Shown in pieces: positions 1-10,970 of a DNA stretch of 64,000 bases. A model generated the notes under the pieces. That model did no database searches, had not been told where the DNA came from, and saw only the letters and a program-made list of their open reading frames with translations. Position 1 is the stretch's first letter. Each line of letters starts with the position of its first letter. This DNA comes from Aspidiotus rigidus (lineage: Eukaryota; Arthropoda; Insecta; Hemiptera; Diaspididae): contig JAVHKY010000003.1 in the NCBI GenBank assembly GCA_035079385.1, positions 20,785,501 through 20,849,500 on the forward strand, in the 5' to 3' direction. The position numbers and the translations under genes were made by a program.

Positions 1-371
1 CCTTTACCCTGAAGCGAGTGTCATTCTCGAAACATAACGTACGTACGTTCAGGTGCAGATATTGTACTTGAAAAATTTAAACGGCTTTAATAAGTTGACA
101 ATTATAAGGCCGGGCTAGGAGAAAAAGTCTTTCTTCACCTCCTGCTCTACGGATCGATGCGCAAATTCAGACCACACGCGCGAAATATATACAATATAAT
201 GTTGCGTAAGCACGTCTCGTGGAATGTACCCCTACTAGAAATAAGCAGGGCAAATGAGTATCACCGACGAGAGTGGCGATTCTGTTTACTGGAGTAGCAG
301 CGTATTTCGGGGTTACGATATTTTGCGCTCAGTTTTGATCCGAATGGCGACGCGTAAGTACCTTATTCGTC
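1..371. other. No feature recognised
   Basis: AT-rich, non-repetitive sequence with no open frame or motif I can support. It could be intronic or promoter sequence upstream of the candidate exon that follows. Confidence 0.3.
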
Positions 372-549
372 ATGGGCGTACTTCGGAATACCAACAGCTT
401 AGTTTCGCGTAATCGAGACGTGCTTTTCGATAATAGTAAAAAAAATAATTGCGATAAAAATTTCGCGATGACTTCTCGTCTATCCGAATCGAATACACGT
501 AATGGAAATAGCCCTCAACAGAATGCGCATGTAGTTAATCCGAGGGAAG
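372..549 (+). CDS. Candidate 5' coding exon, unassigned
   Basis: An ATG-started frame of 59 codons runs into a consensus donor (G|GTGAGT at 550). The peptide is hydrophilic and rich in Asn, Ser and Arg, with no signal peptide, membrane segment or domain I recognise. It lies upstream of the synaptotagmin on the same strand and ends in phase 1. The next exon identified for that gene (15644 or 15620) starts in phase 0, so they cannot join directly; another exon would have to lie between. It may be a 5' exon of the synaptotagmin, part of another gene, or chance. Confidence 0.2.
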
Positions 550-2133
550 GTGAGTTATACATTAAGTACGAATTGGCGATTTTTTAAATTCTGTTTTTCT
601 GTTCACGTTCGTCGATTATTTTTTCATATTTTAACCGAACACTTACCGCGGGTACGTTATTTTCTCGTCGGAAGGAATGCGTTGATTAATAAATAAAACG
701 TAGAGTTTCGCGATAACTCGGCTATAAACTTCTTCGCCTGTAAAATCAACAGTCAGTCACCTGTTGTTATTACATCGAGAGCCTATTCCTCGTGTTTCAT
801 GATCAATATTACGAAAAAAATTACATTTTCTCTTTTTGTGTGTGTTTTTTCTCTCCAACTCAACCGCCATGTTCATAAAAAAAAATAAAAGCGTGTAACT
901 TACACCTGTAAACAGTGCGGTATTCGTATAATATAGAAGTACCTGCTTTTGAAAAATGTTAAAGCGTGTGGCGTATATTTTACTTTGCATGGTATTCAAA
1001 TTGCGTCGAATTATACCCTCGAAAGCTTTATTCGAGTCCTAGAGAGGAATGATATTGAAGCTTTTTTTTTTTTGTGGGAGAGAGAAAACTTCTGAAGCTA
1101 CGGTTTTACTATAAAATTGTGAAAGCGGTGAAAGGTAATAGAAATGCTCTCGAAAGGCTGATGGAAATCTGACATTCGGCAGGGAAAAGAACAAGTCGAT
1201 AGGCGGTTCAATTGTTCAGAAATTGCGTTACATTTTAACTAAATGAAATATTGATGGCTTCGGGGTAGAACAGTCGGAGAGCTTTTACGTGATCACTTTA
1301 TCAAATCTCGATTCAATTGCAATTAAATCCTACACTGAGAAAAAAGTTTATGCTGAACTTTTTTCTCGGTGTAGGTGACGGGATTTAAAAGCTCTTCCGA
1401 TGCACGTAAGATTTTGAATTCCCTTTTTTTTTTTAAATTTCGTAGCCGATCATGGGGCCTTACTCAACCTTTTAATTTTCTAAAATTCTCCGTGTACACT
1501 GACTACCGGTAATTGAAAGTAACAAGCGAGGTCTCTTTTATGATGATGAGTGTTCTTTTTCTTCTTTCGATATCGTTTTCAATGCGAGAAGAATTTTTAT
1601 ACATTCATTTACCCACATTAACTTCCCAAAAGTTCGTTATATGAGCTTTTGAAAAATGAGACCTGCGTCCAAATTCGATTCAAAATAACTAAATTGTATT
1701 TTCTTGCTTTCACAAATATTTTTCATACTTTATCTTCACAATAAAATTATGAAAGCAATGCTCAAAGTGAACAACATTTTTTTTAAAGACCCTCGAAGAT
1801 ATTTTGATATTTGGTAGGAAAAATAGATTTTTCCAGTAAGACTGATTGCAAGTTTTTAAAAAGATGTAATATTTTGGGCTCAAACACCTATACTAAAGTC
1901 AATCTATACTTAGCCACTGGGTAAAGGAATGAAATAACATTCACTCATTATTGTAACTATCGTAATTTCAGCATTTCTTCCGACTCTGGGTCGATGTCGG
2001 AACGCTGTCGACTCTCGACATTATAGAACGCGAGAATCATCATTCATTAGTGAAAGACTTGCCGTTAAGTTGATTCCAAATATAGACTGTGATAGGATTT
2101 TCAAATCGAGGTCAAAAATGAGTCGACTTCTGG
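550..2133. other. Intergenic or intronic, no feature
   Basis: AT-rich sequence with short homopolymers. A few TCGA-rich words near 1990-2130 resemble the dispersed TCGA repeat family seen elsewhere in the window. No gene is supported. Confidence 0.3.
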
Positions 2134-2285
2134 CAGGGGTGCCGTGATCCTTTAACGCTTACGAAGATTTCGCCCCCTCCCCCCAAAAAAGCCCTCCAAT
2201 AATGTTACGAGAACAAAGGAAAAAACCGCCCCCTAAATTTCCTACGGAGAATCATCTTCAAGAAAATGGCCTCACGGCACCCCTG
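2134..2285. mobile_element. 152-bp MITE with 14-bp perfect TIRs
   Basis: The ends are CAGGGGTGCCGTGA and its exact reverse complement at 2272-2285. The element is flanked by identical TCTGG on both sides (2129-2133 and 2286-2290), which reads as a target-site duplication. The length and lack of coding potential indicate a non-autonomous DNA transposon. CAGGGG-type ends are common in hAT elements, which normally make 8-bp duplications, so the superfamily is uncertain. Confidence 0.75.
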
Positions 2286-2875
2286 TCTGGTATCGGATTT
2301 TTAGTCCAGTTATTTTAGGTTTATACCGTGCAAAAATTCATGAAGTTTTGATTTTTGGTATAGTGGTTCAAAATGCTCCCCTGAGTAACATATCAAAAGT
2401 CTACCGCGTTAGGAGGTGAGCCGGAGCCACAGGGGGGCCACAAAGTTGATTAGGGGTCATAATGTCGTTTAATGTTTGAGATATCTCGCAGAATATTGAT
2501 GATACAACAAAAATACCTCAGACAAAAAATATTCCTTGAGAAATTTTACATAAATCATGTTCCATACATTTTTTTTTATTGAACGCACTGTTTTGTCACA
2601 AAAGCGTTGAAAAGAAAAATATAACTCTATGCTAGGTGTACATAAATAATATGGACGTTGCGCGGTTTTTCCGTTTTATTTCCCACGAATAGTAACTGAT
2701 AACGCCGAGATGCTTCCAATAGAAATTATTTGTATAAAACTTTACAAAACAACTCTCCTACACACTTTTTTTGCAAAATTGTTCAAAATATTTTGAGGGG
2801 ACTTGGAAAAAAGAAACCAATAAAGAAGGAATTTTTGAAGAAGTAATGTGTGGAAAAGTTCAGGAAGTTTTGCAA

Positions 2876-4176
2876 CCCGAAATCAGTAAATTCTAAAATT
2901 CACTAGTCAAAACTAGTTGCCACAAATGACTTTAGTCAGAACTAGTTTCGACTAGTTAACTCTAGAATTTACCGTGACCCTCAGCGTTGGAGCTAGTTTT
3001 AACTTAAATAATTTCAGGTAAAACTAGTTTTTACTAGTGAAAACTAGAATTGACTAGTAAAAAGTGAAATAGAGAAGAAATTATGATTGTCGGGGAACAC
3101 TAGTTTTAACTAGTGAAAACAAGAAGGGTGAATCCAATCAGTAAAATGAATTTCTTCCCTAGTACAAATGTAATTGCATTTTTATCAAGGGTGTTGGAGC
3201 AATTTTTTTTAGAGGCCTCCGGAACGAATACAGAAAATGACTCTCCGACTCCGGTTGCCTCCAGTGGACACGTTTGGAGGCGTCTTCTGACCTCCAAAGT
3301 ATGTCTCTGGAAGTACCTCAAAATGCCTCCAGCGCAATTACTGAGATTGGAGAAAATGCCTCCGGAGGCACTGTCGAAGAAACCGAAGACGTCTTTGGAG
3401 ACGCCTCCGAAGGCACTTGTAACGTTGATCAGTGTGACCAGATGTAGAATATTGGCCTACCAGTGTTTCCAGATGACAGATGATACTCAGAAGGTGTATT
3501 TAAAACTTTGGCTTTTCTCCGAACCGAGCAGCGCTAGCATCAAAGTGGTTGAATGAGGTTTCGAGGAATAGAATACTGTTGAAAAAAGTGCCTCCTAAAG
3601 GGTCTTTGGAAGCACCTCCAAGCCTCTAGGTGGAAGCAAGGTACCTCCGGAGGCAAAATGCTGCAGCCTCCAACATCTTGGTTTAAATCCTCACCATCTT
3701 CGCCTCATTGGAGACGGAGGCAAGGTACTTCCAGAGACAAAGTGCCTCCAACACCCTTGAATTTTTGTTTTTTACAAAGCATGTTTGTACTTGAATGGTG
3801 TGCGTCAATTAGTCACTGTTAGGTTTGCTCTTGTAACGTTTATAGGCCGACGAATTCGTATGATATGCAGTTTAATGTGTGAATTAAGGGAGAAAAATTT
3901 AGAACTTTTTCGTATATTTTATCCCAGTGTGAGCTACTTATCCTCAAAGTTGAACAGAACTACCAAATATCTATCAATTTGGCCGAAGTATGTCTGGAAA
4001 CACCATCACCTTTTGAACTCGAACAATTTCAATTCATTTCAGTCATAACTAGAATTTACTGATGAATTCAAACAATTTTTTTAATTCTAGAATTAACTAG
4101 TCAAAACTAGTTCTGACTAAAGTCATTTGTGGCAACTAGTTTTGACTAGTGAATTTTAGAATTTACTGATTTCGGG
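2876..4176. mobile_element. 1.3-kb foldback element with ~95-bp TIRs
   Basis: 2876-2970 and 4082-4176 are near-identical inverted copies starting CCCGAAATCAGTAAATTC. The arms and nearby sequence are full of ACTAGT palindromes. The interior (about 3190-3760) is a loose array of words built on GCCTCC/GGAGGC, unlike the AT-rich surroundings. An open frame of 147 codons at 3113 is a by-product of that array. No transposase and no target duplication were found. Confidence 0.7.
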
Positions 4177-4410
4177 ATTTAACTGTAACATATATATTTA
4201 TTAATGAATTAATACTTTACTATTGAACCGCACAATATTTTATTTTTCTCCTAACGTCTCGGTTAAACAACCATCTATAGGGAGACACAAGTTACAATTA
4301 ACAAATACTCATGAGAAGAGAGAGCATACAGAAAACAAAAAACACGAAATAAAACAAGATAAATTTGGACAAATGATTAATGTTACCTATCATGCAAGTA
4401 TTTCTTCGTA

Positions 4411-4647
4411 TGTGACGCGATTTATGAAAAGGATCCGCTTTGCGCAAAATCAAATTTTACAGGAGAGGCCAAAATAGGTAAAAAAAACTTGCTCTCGCGA
4501 AATTTGAAAAATTGATGAAAAATGTTAGTATATACCCTCCTGCACTTTTGAACAAAAAACTGTCGCATCCGCATGTACACGATTTAGAATTAAATATAGA
4601 TATTTGATTTTGCGCACAGCGGATCCTTTTCATAAATCGCGTCGCAT
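4411..4647. repeat. Inverted repeat, 45-bp arms with ~146-bp spacer
   Basis: 4411-4455 and 4602-4647 are reverse complements with about two mismatches; both contain AAAAGGATCCGC or its complement. It abuts the 3' end of the GIY-YIG frame of the Penelope-like fragment, so it may be that element's terminal structure, or a separate small foldback element. Confidence 0.7.
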
Positions 4648-5683
4648 ATTATGGTGACGACGAGTAAATTTTCTCGATCAACGGATCATCAGGAAAATAC
4701 CTGTTTACGAGCTGATAATTAGGTAGATGTTTATGGCGAACAATTTCTATAGTCTTCAATGCTTTTTTTTTATAATCATTCTCATTATGATGGAGGGCTT
4801 CGTTCCCTCCTGTGTGCCCGACTTCGATGAGGAGGGTTGCAAAAGCTGACTTTTGAGGTTGGCCCTTAGCATACGCTTCCGCGTGTTCGTTAATCCTCTC
4901 TTTCAAGGCACGCCCTGTCTTACCCACGTATACTGCTGAGCAATCACGCCATTCAAGCCTATATACACCCCTCAAATTTGTTTTCGGTATCAGGTCCTTA
5001 TTTTTACTGAATAACTTCATAAGTGTGGTAGAAGAATAGTAGGCTGGTTGAAGTTTTACTATTTTTATGATGTGGCTCAATTCGGATGTGAGCTTCCCTA
5101 GGTCTTACGCCTAGATTGGTTCCGTTGCAAAGACGTGGTCTTGTCTAAAAAATGTCTTGTCATTTTCCTCCGGACCAGAGCATCAATGTCCACGTTGATT
5201 TCGTTAACTGAGGGCAAATATTTAATTCTGCTGAGCTCTTCATCAAAAGCCTGTTGGGTGAGGGGGACAGTAATCAAACGGTGGATGTAGCTGTTGAACG
5301 CTGCGGTTTTATACCTCTAAGGAAACTGTGAAGATCCATGTATTGTCATATCGGTAGAGGTGGCTTTCCGATGGATCCCAAAGTCGTAAGTCCCATCTCT
5401 GATTGAAATTGTCAAGTCTAGGAAATGGATACTATTCCCGCCGATTTCAATTGTGAAATTTATAGAAGGGTACTTGGAGTTGAGAAGTTGGAGGAAGTCA
5501 CCGGGCCGTTCTATACGCAAAGCACGTCGTCCACATACCGCTTCCTAAATGTTACGTAATGAATGAGTTCATTGTTGGAGTTGAACAGTTGTTCCTCGAA
5601 CAACGACATAAACACCTCCGAAACGAACCAATCGGGACTCATATATCTTCCGGAAACATGAAGATCTTGGGAAATATATAAGT

Positions 5684-6939
5684 GCACGCCTCATAAAATT
5701 ACATTGACCGCCAGTTTCCCTCCCGCCATAGAAAAAAACTGACACGACGTGAAACCATGACGAACGCCATAAATGCACGCCAGGACTAGCACACGACCCG
5801 TATTTCAAAAGAAGATGATTTTGCTGCATTTATTGTGAGGAACTCCAGCCAGGATGGGCTTGACAGTAGAGACTGCCTCCCCATAATAAACCTCAAACTC
5901 CTTATGAGTGAGGTATGACTGTTGATGGAGGTGATTTCCCAGTTGTTCCACGCCGGAGGTGTCAGTTGAGTCAGTTGGTTAATGCATTGGATTTCGAGCA
6001 TTTTCGTGAGATCTTCACTGGTTGGACAAATACTGAGGTTCGTCGTCAAAATAATGTGATTCGGCAGAAGTATGATGCCAAGGGGATGCGCGGTAGTCAT
6101 ATGGATCAGTGCAATAGCCGCGGACGTTTCATTATTGACTGGTATCCAAGAGTTCGCCGTTTTGACAATATTCGCACTTCTGATCCTTCCCGTGATTTGC
6201 CAATTCCACTCTTCCTTTTCGCAGGCCTTTTTTGGCAATCAAGGTTCTTGATGGAGTCTAATCTTCAGGCCCATTTGGAACTTCCTTTCGATCTTCAGGA
6301 AACTTTTCACGCTGCACATGTCAAGTGGTAGGCGGATGTTAATTTCGACTCTTCTCGGCGTTCGTTATTATGAAGGCAGGTACCATGTAGTCTTGAACTA
6401 AGATTTATTCAAGAAGCGGTTGGGCTTTATGAAATATTATGGTGATGGTTAAAAAAAAAAAAAAAAAAAAAAACTCCACTTGGAATGCTGCCTTGAGGCT
6501 TGTGCTGACTTGTCAATAACCAAAACATTCCATTATCTTCTTTTCTGTTTCTTCTTCCTGTATCAGGTTTACTTACTTGATATAATATTATAGTTGAATG
6601 AATTAAATGTGAATCGCATACAGTTCTGCATGATCTTAAGTGTGCACTATATGGGAATGTGTACACTACTTATATGGTAGTGTTTTTGTCTTCTTCAATG
6701 GATTTTGAGTTATTTGATTTTGTGTGCACAACTTGTATCAAGATGTGTGCACTACTTACTTTGTGTATTTGTCCGTTTTATAGGATTTCCAGTGTTTTGG
6801 ATTTTGAGTGCACAACTTATATGAGGATGTATGCACTACTTACTTCGTTTTTATCCGTGTAATACATTTCTTAGGCGTGTCAATTTTGTTTCCTTGGCGT
6901 GTTATCCATAGGCGGGCAATTACGTTTTTTGAGGCGTGC
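5684..6939. mobile_element. 1.26-kb insertion inside the Penelope RT
   Basis: The segment splits the RT frame. Its two ends are the perfect inverted pair GCACGCCTCA (5684) and TGAGGCGTGC (ending 6939), with looser similarity continuing for about 30 bp inward. The interior has a 139-codon plus-strand frame, an A-run of about 23 at 6450-6472 and two to three copies of a ~60-bp repeat at 6655-6865. No clean target duplication is seen. A degraded non-autonomous DNA transposon is the simplest reading; superfamily unknown. Confidence 0.6.
5915..6331 (+). CDS. Open frame of unknown function within the insertion
   Basis: A 138-aa frame starts at ATG 5915, with mixed hydrophilic composition and several Trp, His and Arg residues. 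No domain is recognised, and there is no zinc-finger or DDE signature. The opposite strand is also open over most of the stretch (150 codons), which weakens the case for either. If coding, it would be a remnant of a protein carried by the inserted element. Confidence 0.2.
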   Translation: MTVDGGDFPVVPRRRCQLSQLVNALDFEHFREIFTGWTNTEVRRQNNVIRQKYDAKGMRGSHMDQCNSRGRFIIDWYPRVRRFDNIRTSDPSRDLPIPLFLFAGLFWQSRFLMESNLQAHLELPFDLQETFHAAHVKW

Positions 6940-8149
6940 GATTAAATGTATGCCGAAGATCATCCCATTGAACTGGCATGTATTTAGTGAAAGGCATTTA
7001 TCCACTAGAACAAAAAACTCAGGGCAGAATTCCATCGGGACATTGGCCTCATTCATCAACTCCTTCATAAGTTGAACCGCCGCCATAAGGGGGATGAATG
7101 GAAACAATCCCGTAACATCAAAAGAGACGATAACCGAATTCAGAGGAGGGGGTGTCTCCCTGATACTAGTGTTAATTCATTAATTTGATATGTGCCGTAA
7201 CGACATAGAAATTCGAATAAAAACAACTTTGGATATAGTTATTCAGAATACTGTGAGTGATATTATACTAAAAAACTGCAAAAACAAGGTAATTAAGTTT
7301 TGACAAAATTCAAGTTCAAAGATAAGAATAATATAAAAGTATCAAGTTTAGAGAACCTTATTACTGTCGACAGCCAGCAATTAGTGAACAATAAGCGCTT
7401 ACCACTGCAACATCGAATTTTTGAAAAAATAGAAGAGAACAAAAGTTGTAGCTTGTGATTTTGTGAAATTTTCTTTCATTAAGGGTCGACTCAAATTTTT
7501 CATGATACTGGCAATTTACATGTACATTCTGCTTTTTTGTTTGACAATGTCGAGTGGTACGCTCTGGCCTATTAGTTAAAGACGGCTGTGCACATGATGA
7601 AGTTTTTTTTTCCTTGTAACTTCTCATAGTTTTCTGAACAGTTTTGCAGAAAAAGGATGTAGGGAAGTTGTTTTGTAAAATTTTATAACGAGTAATTTTT
7701 ATAAGAGGTATTTTTGCGCTACCTTCACTATTTATTGAGACAAACAGAATAGAAAAACCGCACGAAACATCGATATGCACGTAGCATGTACGCAGCAATG
7801 GGTATAATTCACAGCTATATTTTTCTTTTCAACACTTTTACGGCAGAATGGTGCATTCTTTGGAAAAAATGTATAGAACATTATTGATGCAAAATTACTC
7901 GAGGAATATTTTTTATCTGAGGTATTTTTGTTGTATCATCAATATTTTGCGAGATATCTCAATCATTAGACATTTTGTCCCTTAATTAACTTAGCGGCCC
8001 CCCTGTAGCTCCGGCTCACCCCCTAACGCAGTAGACTTTTGATATGTTACTTAGGGGAGCATTTTGAACCACCATACCGAAAATCAAACTTCCTGAATCT
8101 TTTCACAATTTCCACATTATCTGGTCTAAAGTGCCTGGACTATTTAATA

Positions 8150-8660
8150 CCGACCGAAAATCGACGTCCAAATTGCGTCAATTCAACCATCGCTGCACTG
8201 GTTGGGCATATTCCAATGGCTCTCACTATATAATTATGACTGTACATTCTGTCTGCGAGTGGCGAAGCCACCAAACAGACAGAAACGAGGAGGGTGACCG
8301 TACACCGACACTTGATGAACGTCGATTTGCGGCCGATAGAAAATAGTGGGGATATCGACTTCAGATCAACGTCGATTACAGGTCATTTGAAAGTCAACCA
8401 GTGTGCACTATTAGAGAACTACAAATCGATTTGAAATCAACCCAACAGAGCAGTCCATTTCAGACCGATAAAAATTTTGGAGAAGTCGACTCAAAATTGG
8501 CCTGAAATTGACGCGGCAAATGAGTCGAAATAAAGTCGACATTCATTCAACCCATATCGACCTGATATCTATATGTCAATGTGAGGTCGATTTCGAGATT
8601 TCGACCAAGACTTCAAATCTATTAAATTCTCAGTCGATTTTTAGTCGATTCATTTACACC
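8150..8660. repeat. TCGA-rich dispersed repeat
   Basis: Diverged copies of the same GTCGATTTC / AAATCGACTTGAAATC word set that fills 29.7-31.9 kb, with shared phrases such as AGTCAACCAGTGTGCAC. It directly flanks the 5.8-kb inverted-repeat element. Confidence 0.6.
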
Positions 8661-8949
8661 AAATGTGTTTTGTAAATCGCCCCAAAATGACTGGAAATCG
8701 AGGGCTCCAAATCACCTTCAGAATTTGGAAAAATTTCGTAGACGACCCTTTCTACCCGAGTGGAAGAGAGCTCCGACGTAGTGAAATTTCAGTTTCCGAG
8801 CGCTATGTATATGAAGGGGTTTGACCGTTTGGTAAATTGTGGTTGCGAGCGTGGTGTTTGCAAATGACAGGAACAAAAAAAAAAAAAAGGAATATCTAGA
8901 GATTTTCAAAAAAATCAAACCTGAACTATAACATCTCAACGTTTTTCCA

Positions 8950-9320
8950 ATCATGAAGAAATCCTCATTTATCTACTAATCAGGGCCGTACACATAAGAG
9001 GATTCCGAATACAAATCTACCCGCTCTCGAGCTTTTAAGGAAGTTTTTAAATTAATTTCGTAAATCTAAAACTGAAAGGTCACTTTCCTCCTCAGGATCT
9101 CAGGATAAATCTTACGACCCTTTCCTCCAACCGATCTCCACTCTCATCTACGGAATATGTTCAACCTTTTTCATAAAAAGGACCATCGCTCTCTTCATTC
9201 CATGTTTCTCCCTCTCTCAGATGCCCTTTATTATATTCAAAGTTTTCTCATAACTTGTCTGAACCAATAGCTGTAAGGAGCTAAATGGCTAATAAATAAA
9301 CTTTAAAAAAAAAAAAAAAA
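8950..9320 (+). mobile_element. Possible retroposon 3' tail with poly(A)
   Basis: Non-coding sequence ends in AATAAATAAACTTT followed by about 17 A residues (9304-9320). This is typical of a 3'-truncated non-LTR element or a SINE/processed transcript. No RT domain or tRNA-like head is present, so the class is undetermined. Confidence 0.3.
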
Positions 9321-10970
9321 TTGTTTCAAATAATAATTAAGAATCTGACGAGCTGTTCCCTTCCCTTTGAAACTTCTTTTTTGTTCGCTCGCACAAACTC
9401 TCGGAAGAATTTTCTGTTACAAGTAGGTCATAGGAAATACTATGATATAGTGGCGACCCTCGTTAGTTATTCTTCACTAAGAATAAAAGCGCTGAAAAAT
9501 CGACTGTTTTTTGAAACAGCGAAACAAAATCCAGCAACGACGTACTGTAGTTCTATTTTAGTTAGTTGTGGTTTTGACTAAGGGTCGCCTAGATTACACA
9601 CAATATGTAAATACTGTCGAAAAATAAAACAAACAGACATTTGTAGATTAATTTTCACGTCTGATCAAAGTATCGAAAAAGTAATAATTATAGCTGGCTC
9701 TAATTGACAAATATAAAGTGAATTTGAAATTTACGTGTTTTCAACCCTTATAAATTAATATTTAACGATGTCTGCTGCGAACGTTAAATTATTTCGAATT
9801 AATGCTTTAAATATCAGTCCATGGAAAACTTTTTTTAATCGACATAATTCATAATAACGTAGTGAAAGGTAGTAAACGAGCGATAAAGAACAGTGAATTA
9901 CATAGGCAGAAATTATTGCGCAACAACAACAAAAAAAATTTTGTATAGGGAAAGAGCAGTAAAATTTTCCCAATTGCGCTTTTCAGATTTCCAAAGGATG
10001 AATGAGATAATATTCGCAAATTTTTAGAATGTTCTAGAAAAAACCTGAAAAATTCATCGAAATATCCTGGGCTTTGTATGTAATAAAGTAAATAGAATGG
10101 GGAGAGAATGGAATGCTTTTATCAAAAAGCAGAAGACGTCAACATATTATTATGAAAAATAAAATTAAAAATTATAGTCGTAGGAGAAAGAAAAAAAAAA
10201 GTATCGAGGGTACAACAGTTTCTAAATAAATTTTTTACGATTTTGTAACGCATTAGTAAATCATTCATAATTATCTGCGAAGAAATATAGCGATGAGAAA
10301 GGACAAAGAAACGAGAGAAAGTAATCAAAAAAATATGTAAAGAAATTAAGCAGAGAGAAAAAAAAAATCTCGTTGAAAAGAAAATGAATGATTAAACTGA
10401 GATAATAGAGTTGAAGAGATATATACTTGTAGGATGGAAGGATGAAAACAGGAAAAAATGAGTGAGACTCTAAAAAGAAGGGAGATGATAAGAGAAAGAG
10501 AAAATTTTAAAAACTTGAAACAAGGAGTTTAACGATTGAAACAAAAAGTAGAAGTGAAGATTGGAAATATTGTAAGACGGTGTCATTAACTACTTTAATT
10601 GAGGAAAACAGAGAACTTGAATAATGGGGAAGAACAACATCTTGAATATCATATTTCGCAACGCAAAGAAGAAAAAAAGAAAGGAAGAAAAAAAAAAAGG
10701 AGAGACGAGGGAAAGTTCCATTTTTTCCACGTCACACTAATCGTGGATGTAGCCAAGATCACATCTTTGCAAGTAAATTCCCTCACCTTTACGTATACTG
10801 TCACGCCCATAGATAACCTTTTCGAAAGCATGCCAGAAAATGCAGATTTGGCAATGATGAGGAAAAGGAGGGGCGCGAGCGCGAGCCAGGTTGATGACGT
10901 CACAGAGAGGGAGGGGGACTTGGAAAACTTTTCACCCATAAACTATTTATGATAGGAGCGGCACTTAGAA
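9321..10970. other. No gene; purine-rich AT sequence
   Basis: Mostly AT-rich, with A/G-rich runs at 10180-10520 and 10660-10710. A TGACGTCA octamer at about 10894 is the left outlier of the CRE-bearing repeat family. No splice-consistent coding exon was found. Confidence 0.3.

Larger units (their letters stand above)
4649..7170 (-). pseudogene. Penelope-like retroelement fragment 1 (RT + GIY-YIG), interrupted
   Basis: On the minus strand the parts are, in order: an RT segment at about 7170-6940 with SFDVTGLFPFIP (the RT A-type Asp motif); a 1.26-kb insertion; RT continuing at about 5660-5520 with RYVDDVLC (catalytic YVDD); a thumb-like segment at 5520-5317 with HFLDLTISIRDG; and a GIY-YIG endonuclease domain at 5080-4649 with GVYRLEWRDCSAVYVGKTGR. 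Penelope-like elements combine this RT with a C-terminal GIY-YIG nuclease. Frameshifts, the insertion and the missing 5' part make it non-functional. It differs clearly in sequence from the pair at 24-28.5 kb, so it is a distinct family. Confidence 0.85.
2302..8142. mobile_element. 5.8-kb element with ~300-bp terminal inverted repeats
   Basis: About 2302-2632 matches the reverse complement of about 7810-8142 with scattered differences. The termini share TAGTCCAG. No transposase frame survives. The interior is occupied by other elements: a foldback element (2876-4176), a short hairpin (4411-4647) and a Penelope-like fragment (4649-7170) that itself carries an insertion. The arms could be one foldback DNA transposon or two opposed copies of one repeat. 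No clear target duplication is visible. Confidence 0.6.

Noticed and set aside
3113..3556. 147-codon plus-strand open frame
   Set aside because: Built from the GCCTCC word array inside a foldback element; repetitive composition and no family.
6659..6862. 67-codon frame rich in Met, Cys and Leu
   Set aside because: Generated by a ~60-bp tandem repeat within the inserted element.
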